Shown piece after piece: positions 59,607 through 64,000 of a stretch of DNA of 64,000 bases (position 1 is the first letter of the stretch; every line of letters begins with the position of its first letter). The notes beneath the pieces were generated by a model. That model worked only from the letters and a program-made list of their open reading frames with translations, searched no databases and was not told the DNA's origin. The DNA is from CAWGJF01 sp963822905 (lineage in GTDB: Bacteria; Bacteroidota; Ignavibacteria; Ignavibacteriales; Ignavibacteriaceae). The translations under genes and the position numbers were made by a program. The stretch lies in NCBI GenBank assembly GCA_963822905.1, contig CAWGJF010000003.1:310001-374000 (forward strand). Reading direction: 5' to 3'.

Positions 59607-61136
59607 TTATCGCAATAAAACCATCTTCCTCGTTTCGGTGAATTCTCCTGATTTTAGCCTGTAAAAATAAATTCCGCTTGTTAAATTGCTTCCATCAAAC
59701 CCAACTTCATAACTTCCTGCTGGTCTGTCTTGGTTAACAAGAGTTGCAACCTCTCTACCGAGAAAATCATAAACTTTTAACGAAACAAATTGCCTGTTGC
59801 CAATTGTATATTGCAAACGGGTACTTGGATTAAAAGGGTTAGGATAATTTTGTAATAGCGAAAATTCAGTGGCTAATGGAATCACCGCTTCAACTACCTG
59901 TGAGTATTCAAATGTGCCGTCGAAGTCTATTTGTTTTAGTCTGTATTGATAACTACCCTGAATGACGTCGCAATCTGTAAATGAATAATTGTGTCTTTCT
60001 GTTGTTGTTCCAAATCCCGCGACATAACCTATGTTTTCCCAATCTTGTAATTTTGCAATCCTGTAATTTTGTAATCTTTGAATCTCAAACCCCTGGTTGT
60101 TAGTTTCACTTGCAGTTGACCAAGTTAAAGTTATTTCATTCGCATTTGCAATTGCGGTAAATGAAACTAATTCAACAGGTGTTCCCCCATTAATTGTATT
60201 TAAAATAGTTCCGTTGTCTCCTACAGCCCAACCGGTAAGATTGTTGACAAAATATATTGAATTTAAATTAGAAGTTGTTCCACTTGTCTGTGATGACCAG
60301 TTGGTTCCACCATCTGAAGTAAATAGAATGTCCCCCGACTGACCCGAAACCCAACCGTTATTTCCATCAACAAAGAAAACAGAAGTGTAAGTTTTTAATG
60401 TATCGCTTCTAAGCAGCGACCAGTTCAAACCACTATCGGTTGTTTTGTATATCAATCCTTTTGACTGTAATGAATTCTTTCCGGCAATCCAGCCTGTTGT
60501 GGAATTAATGAAATAAACCGAATAAAATTCATTCATAGATAAACTGAATACTGTACTCCAGTTTGCACCTCCATCTGTTGTCCTGGCAATCTCTGATCCT
60601 GAAACGAAGCCAAGATTACTATCAACGAAAAAAACAGAGAATAATTTTTCATCCATAAAACCCTGGTTGTTCTCCCAGTTTGCTCCGCCGTTTGTAGTTC
60701 TGATAAGATAACTATCGTAACCTGTTGATGAGTACATATAATGACCCAAAGCCCACCCGTTATTTAAATCTAAAAACTGTACTGAGTGAAGATCAACCGG
60801 GAAAGGAGGATTTGCTATTTGTGAGTTCCAGCTGCTTCCTCCGTCAGTTGATTTCAATATCCTGACATTTTCTCCAACAATCCAACCAGTACTGCTGGTT
60901 TCAAAATATACAGAGTTCAAGTTATCAGATGTTGCACCTGATTGGTTTGTCCAGTTAGTTCCCCCATTGGTTGTATTTAAGATAATGCCTGAGTCACCTA
61001 CTGCCCAGCCAGCATTAGAATCAATAAAAAATATTGAGTTCAAATTTAATTGTGTCCCGCTGTTTTGTTGATACCATTGCGCAGCCAGAGTTATAGGATA
61101 AAATAAAATCAATAGAAAAATTATTAATATTCGCAT
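59607..61136 (-). CDS. Secreted YCF48/BNR-like repeat protein with type IX-style sorting tail
   Basis: 509 aa, signal peptide (IIFLLILFYPITLAAQ). Residues about 20-310 contain seven repeats of the pattern N.I.F.(D/N)...GW..G..G.I..T.DGG..W (SIFFIDSNAGWAVGDSGI, RTTNGGANWENNQG, SQTSGTTSNLNSIYFVNNLT), like the YCF48/Hcf136 propeller. A fibronectin-type linker follows (about 320-420), including the repeat-derived QRLQNYRIAKLQDWE. The sorting tail is complete: SLLQNYPNPFNPSTRLQYTI, then SLKVYDFLGREV and FTETRKMVLLR. Probably surface exposed; function unknown. Paralogue of the next gene. Confidence 0.88.
   Translation of the reverse strand: MRILIIFLLILFYPITLAAQWYQQNSGTQLNLNSIFFIDSNAGWAVGDSGIILNTTNGGTNWTNQSGATSDNLNSVYFETSSTGWIVGENVRILKSTDGGSSWNSQIANPPFPVDLHSVQFLDLNNGWALGHYMYSSTGYDSYLIRTTNGGANWENNQGFMDEKLFSVFFVDSNLGFVSGSEIARTTDGGANWSTVFSLSMNEFYSVYFINSTTGWIAGKNSLQSKGLIYKTTDSGLNWSLLRSDTLKTYTSVFFVDGNNGWVSGQSGDILFTSDGGTNWSSQTSGTTSNLNSIYFVNNLTGWAVGDNGTILNTINGGTPVELVSFTAIANANEITLTWSTASETNNQGFEIQRLQNYRIAKLQDWENIGYVAGFGTTTERHNYSFTDCDVIQGSYQYRLKQIDFDGTFEYSQVVEAVIPLATEFSLLQNYPNPFNPSTRLQYTIGNRQFVSLKVYDFLGREVATLVNQDRPAGSYEVGFDGSNLTSGIYFYRLKSGEFTETRKMVLLR
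60039..60070 (-). repeat. Tandem 16-nt repeat within the coding sequence
   Basis: Two consecutive 16-nt units (CCAATCTTGTAATTTT and GCAATCCTGTAATTTT, plus strand) differing at two positions, followed by a partial third (GTAATCTTTG). Because 16 is not a multiple of three, they encode different peptides (NYRIAKLQDW). They lie in the linker of the secreted protein where relatives normally have a short turn. Confidence 0.6.
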
Positions 61137-61180
61137 AACCTCACATTGTTTATAATAGATTTTTCATTTTATCAAAACTG

Positions 61181-61218
61181 ATCCTCCTATCCGCCATGGC
61201 GGATAAGCGAAGGAGGAT
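61181..61218. repeat. Nested palindrome between two sorting-tail genes
   Basis: A perfect 16-nt inner palindrome ATCCGCCATGGCGGAT (61189-61204) with 8-nt outer arms ATCCTCCT / AGGAGGAT (61181-61188, 61211-61218). No T run follows on the minus strand, so it is more likely an intergenic repeat than a terminator. Confidence 0.55.
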
Positions 61219-61233
61219 TTATCTTACGAAGTT

Positions 61234-63417
61234 TTAACGAAGTAAGACCATCTTCCTCGTTTCTGTAAACTCTCCCGCTTTCAACCTGTAAAAATAAATT
61301 CCGCTTGGCAGGTTGCTTCCATCGAACTCAACTTCATATTCTCCTGCTGGTTTTTCTTCGTTGACGAGTGTTTCTATTTCTCTTCCGAGAATATCGTAAA
61401 CTTTTAATGAAACAAATTGCCTACTGCCTATTGTAAACTGCATACTGGTTGTCGGGTTAAACGGGTTTGGGTAGTTTTGTAATAGGTTATATGTTTGAAT
61501 GAAAGTTCCTGTTTGATTTTCTACAAAAGTAATAGGATTTATACTTCGTAAAACCCCATTATGTTCAGTTCCCGCAAAAAGAAATCCATCAGGACTAATG
61601 TAAATTGAATTAATTAGTGTATCCTGCATTCCCTGATTTAATAAATTCCAGGAGTTACCACTATCATCTGAATATATGACTCCTGAATTTCCAGTTCCTA
61701 CATAAATGATATCGTCATAACTTATTGCAAAGCTTCGCAGATCAAGCGAAGGTAAAATACCTGTTGTATAATTCCAGGATAAACCATTATCAGTAGATTT
61801 TAACGATCCTTGAGAAGTTATAGCGAAAACCACGCCTGAATAATTCCAGGCAAAATCAATTATCTTATCATAAATAAAATCTGATGAATTCCAGGTTAAT
61901 CCGAAATCTGTAGATCGAATTAAAGCATACGAATAAATCCAGGTTGGCATCGGAGGATTAATATTATGACGTTTTTGGACACAACCCAGTACTGCTCCGT
62001 CAAAATTCATTTCTAAGTCAATTATTTTGTATTCATCTTGGTAAGCACTTCCGTTTATAGAAAAGACTTCATCCCAATTGTCACCATTATCTGAAGACCT
62101 GTCCAATTCAGCGTCCTCCATACTTCTTTGTCCGCCAGTAAGGATTACGTTTCCATAAGTGCAAAGACTAAATGTATTCAGATCATAAAGTACCCCTGGC
62201 GGAGGATAGTCAAACCAGTTAATTCCTAAATCAGTCGATCTAACTATAGTCCCATTTATTGCAAACATATAACCATTAGAAGTAACAGAAAGTTTATTTA
62301 TTGAGTTTAAGCCCGGGTAAATTTTTGTGAAAGAATTTCCATTATCGATGGAGGAAAAAAGTCCGAAAGTACTTGTACCAGCGGATATTTTACCGCTATT
62401 ACTAATGACTGAAGAAACTTTAGTAACAGATCCTGGGAATCCGGTGTTACTAGGTTGCCAGGAGCCAGTTAAAGTATTAGTTTTTAATATACCTACATCA
62501 TTTGTTCCTACGAAGTAATTGCCATTTTCATTATATGACATATTGATGGGAGAACCATCAATAGAAAAATCACTCCATGTTATCCCATAGTCAGTAGAAA
62601 TCGAATAGTGTTTAATATATGAGTAATCGCCAAGTACTATTGCTTGATCTACCGGATTAATAAAGACAAAACTGTGTACTTCACGATCTAATTTCTGCCA
62701 TGACACACCGTTGTTAGTTGTTCTGTAAAGAGTGTCCGTAGAGTAGTACGGATCCTCTCTGTATCTATTAGAATAAACATAGCCGAGTGAATTGATTGCA
62801 ACATTAACTGCTCCAATTGAACTTATTGTAAACCAGGAGTCAGCATTATTTGTAGATTTAAAAATACCCGAAGGTGTTGCTGCTACGAGATTTCCATTGC
62901 TGGTACTATTAATATGAACGAATGGTGATGAACCACCAATAATCAATCCGTTGTTTTGAAGTGTCCAGGTATTACCAAAATCAGTTGATCTGTGAACTCC
63001 TTGGTAGCTACTAACGTAAATGTTCTCATTGTTTCCAATTGTAATATCTGGTCCATTATAAAGTGACTGAATTCCTGCACATTGTGACCAGGTAATACCA
63101 ATATCAGTCGAGCGATATAGATAACCACCAGATCCTCCCACAGCAAATAAATAACCAGAATTAGTAATTGCGACTGCAGAATATGGTTGGAAGTTTTCTG
63201 TTGGAGAAGTAGCGAACCAATTTTCCCCGGTATCCGTCGAAATAGCTAATCCATCCTGATAACTTGATGCAAGGACCAACTCATTTTTAGAAGCAATGCT
63301 TGTTACTTCACCATCATAGAAAGAAGGAAAATTCGATTGCTGCCAAAAATTTTGAGCAACTAATGAAGTCGAAAAAATCAAAAAAAGAAAAGCTAAAATT
63401 GCAGTTTTCATAAACAC
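61234..63417 (-). CDS. Secreted BNR-like repeat protein with type IX-style sorting tail
   Basis: 727 aa, signal peptide (KTAILAFLFLIFSTSLVAQ). Residues about 20-620 are BNR-like propeller units ending in (R/K)ST(D/N).G..W (LAISTDTGENWFATSP, RSTDIGITWSQCA, KSTNNADSWFTISS, RTTNNGVSWQK, IYSDDSGNSWNLLNQG). The closing 85 residues are the sorting domain NLLQNYPNPFNPTTSMQFTI, then SLKVYDILGREIETLV, YEVEFDGSNLPSGIYFYR and FTETRKMVLLR, nearly the same as in the neighbouring gene. Type IX export and surface display are inferred. It is separated from its paralogue by a palindrome. Confidence 0.88.
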   Translation of the reverse strand: MFMKTAILAFLFLIFSTSLVAQNFWQQSNFPSFYDGEVTSIASKNELVLASSYQDGLAISTDTGENWFATSPTENFQPYSAVAITNSGYLFAVGGSGGYLYRSTDIGITWSQCAGIQSLYNGPDITIGNNENIYVSSYQGVHRSTDFGNTWTLQNNGLIIGGSSPFVHINSTSNGNLVAATPSGIFKSTNNADSWFTISSIGAVNVAINSLGYVYSNRYREDPYYSTDTLYRTTNNGVSWQKLDREVHSFVFINPVDQAIVLGDYSYIKHYSISTDYGITWSDFSIDGSPINMSYNENGNYFVGTNDVGILKTNTLTGSWQPSNTGFPGSVTKVSSVISNSGKISAGTSTFGLFSSIDNGNSFTKIYPGLNSINKLSVTSNGYMFAINGTIVRSTDLGINWFDYPPPGVLYDLNTFSLCTYGNVILTGGQRSMEDAELDRSSDNGDNWDEVFSINGSAYQDEYKIIDLEMNFDGAVLGCVQKRHNINPPMPTWIYSYALIRSTDFGLTWNSSDFIYDKIIDFAWNYSGVVFAITSQGSLKSTDNGLSWNYTTGILPSLDLRSFAISYDDIIYVGTGNSGVIYSDDSGNSWNLLNQGMQDTLINSIYISPDGFLFAGTEHNGVLRSINPITFVENQTGTFIQTYNLLQNYPNPFNPTTSMQFTIGSRQFVSLKVYDILGREIETLVNEEKPAGEYEVEFDGSNLPSGIYFYRLKAGEFTETRKMVLLR

Positions 63418-63639
63418 TCCCTGAACTGATAACTGAAAGAAAGCAATTCTTATTTCAAAATCAACCCTGTGATTTGTTCAACAGCAGGAATCTTGTATTT
63501 CAGCCGTTAATAGCTTAATTTGACTTCTCAAATTTCTTCAAAATCCTGCTATTTCTTTTCGTTTTTAAGCTTTTTCAGCCGGATTTTGTTATTTCCTTTT
63601 TGAGAATTTAAAACCAGAAATCTATCAGAGGAATTCTTT

Positions 63640-64000
63640 ATGGCTAATGAGAATACACAAGATCCTGAAGTTACAGAAATAGAAACCCGTGAGTGGCTTT
63701 ATTCGCTTGATTATGTTTTGCAGAACAGCGGACCCGAAAGAGTAAGAGAACTTTTGCAGCAGCTTCAGATCCGTGCACACAAAGCCGGCATTCATTTCCC
63801 TTTTTCTGCAAACACACCTTACATAAATACAATACCAAGAGAAAAGCAGCCGCCGTTTACAGGCAACCGCGAAGTTGAAAGAAGAATAAAAAGTTTAATC
63901 CGCTGGAATGCTATGGCGATGGTTGTCTACGCAAATAAAATGGAAAGCGGAATAGGCGGACACATTTCAACTTACGCAAGTGCCGCAACTTTGTATGAAA
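63640..64000 (+). CDS. aceE: Pyruvate dehydrogenase E1 component, homodimeric (5' end only)
   Basis: 120 codons before the window ends. ATG at 63640 with AGAGGA upstream. The sequence MANENTQDPEVTEIETREWL, then YSLDYVLQNSGPERVRELLQ, and a later TPYINTIPREKQPPFTGNRE is the conserved start of AceE-type homodimeric E1, the TPP-dependent decarboxylase of the pyruvate dehydrogenase complex. IRWNAMAMVVYANKMESGIG and GHISTYASAATLYE follow as in the family. The rest of the gene and the E2 gene lie outside. Confidence 0.93.
   Translation, partial: MANENTQDPEVTEIETREWLYSLDYVLQNSGPERVRELLQQLQIRAHKAGIHFPFSANTPYINTIPREKQPPFTGNREVERRIKSLIRWNAMAMVVYANKMESGIGGHISTYASAATLYE

Noticed and set aside
41591..63417. 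A complete type IX secretion locus
   Set aside because: Only cargo proteins with sorting tails are present; no PorT, PorV, SprA or gliding gene was recognised.

Overview
The window looks like chromosomal DNA of a member of the Ignavibacteria (Bacteroidota/Chlorobi group). The evidence is indirect. The DNA is AT-rich. Three large secreted proteins end in the type IX-style sorting tail (NYPNPFNP or NFPNPFNP ... RKM(V/I)L(L)). There is a Reg_prop/Y_Y_Y sensor kinase of Bacteroidota type, a geranylgeranylglyceryl-phosphate synthase homologue, DXP-pathway PdxB, and many outer-membrane beta-barrel or lipoprotein genes. No rRNA, tRNA, CRISPR array, phage or transposase gene was found. Most of the window is ordinary core and envelope gene content; the unusual points are small insertions, broken genes and repeats.

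Layout. 1-2.9 kb: end of a TonB-like protein, pdxB (-), mgtE (+). 2.9-9.5 kb: a polysaccharide-precursor block, all +, with rmlA, rmlC, a DegT/DnrJ-type sugar aminotransferase, a Wzi-like outer-membrane protein, fcl (GDP-fucose synthase) and gmd (GDP-mannose 4,6-dehydratase). 9.6-16.8 kb: OmpA/thrombospondin-3 protein, pepT, a methyltransferase, a four-helix-bundle (S23/Avd-like) gene bracketed by G-rich/C-rich inverted repeats, a U32 peptidase-family gene, proS. 17-22.4 kb: a tail-anchored coiled-coil protein, then convergent OPT peptide transporter and secreted subtilisin forming one minus-strand unit. 22.7-28.9 kb: rsmI, rlmD, a frameshifted methyltransferase, a DUF1232 protein, an S9 peptidase and a Nudix hydrolase. 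28.9-41.5 kb: a lipoprotein, recN, an outer-membrane protein, a two-gene cassette (DUF1207-like and DUF2279) flanked by a direct repeat of the hemW 5' end, hemW, a dicarboxylate/glutamate symporter, a BON-domain gene split at an A8 run, an FNR-type palindrome, a PQQ-propeller lipoprotein and an iodotyrosine-deiodinase-like flavoprotein. 41.6-55.5 kb: BNR/sorting-tail protein, DUF4097 protein, trxA, amidase, ICMT-family methyltransferase, Trm112-like protein, sensor kinase plus LuxR-type regulator, SRPBCC protein, PPK2, a secreted protein interrupted by a TAG codon, ArsC-like protein. 55.5-64 kb: ParA-like ATPase, GGGP synthase, gmhA, DUF192 protein, alpha/beta hydrolase, two more BNR/sorting-tail proteins, and the beginning of aceE.

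How the genes fit together. The first third supplies activated sugars (dTDP- and GDP-linked) and an outer-membrane partner for surface polysaccharide, with gmhA (heptose) far downstream. The subtilisin/OPT pair, PepT and two S9-type hydrolases suggest a peptide-degrading lifestyle. The BON, DUF1207, DUF2279, OmpA and sorting-tail genes add envelope functions. I do not see a clearly new multi-gene system. The best leads are the four-helix-bundle insertion with its inverted repeats, and the hemW-repeat-flanked cassette.
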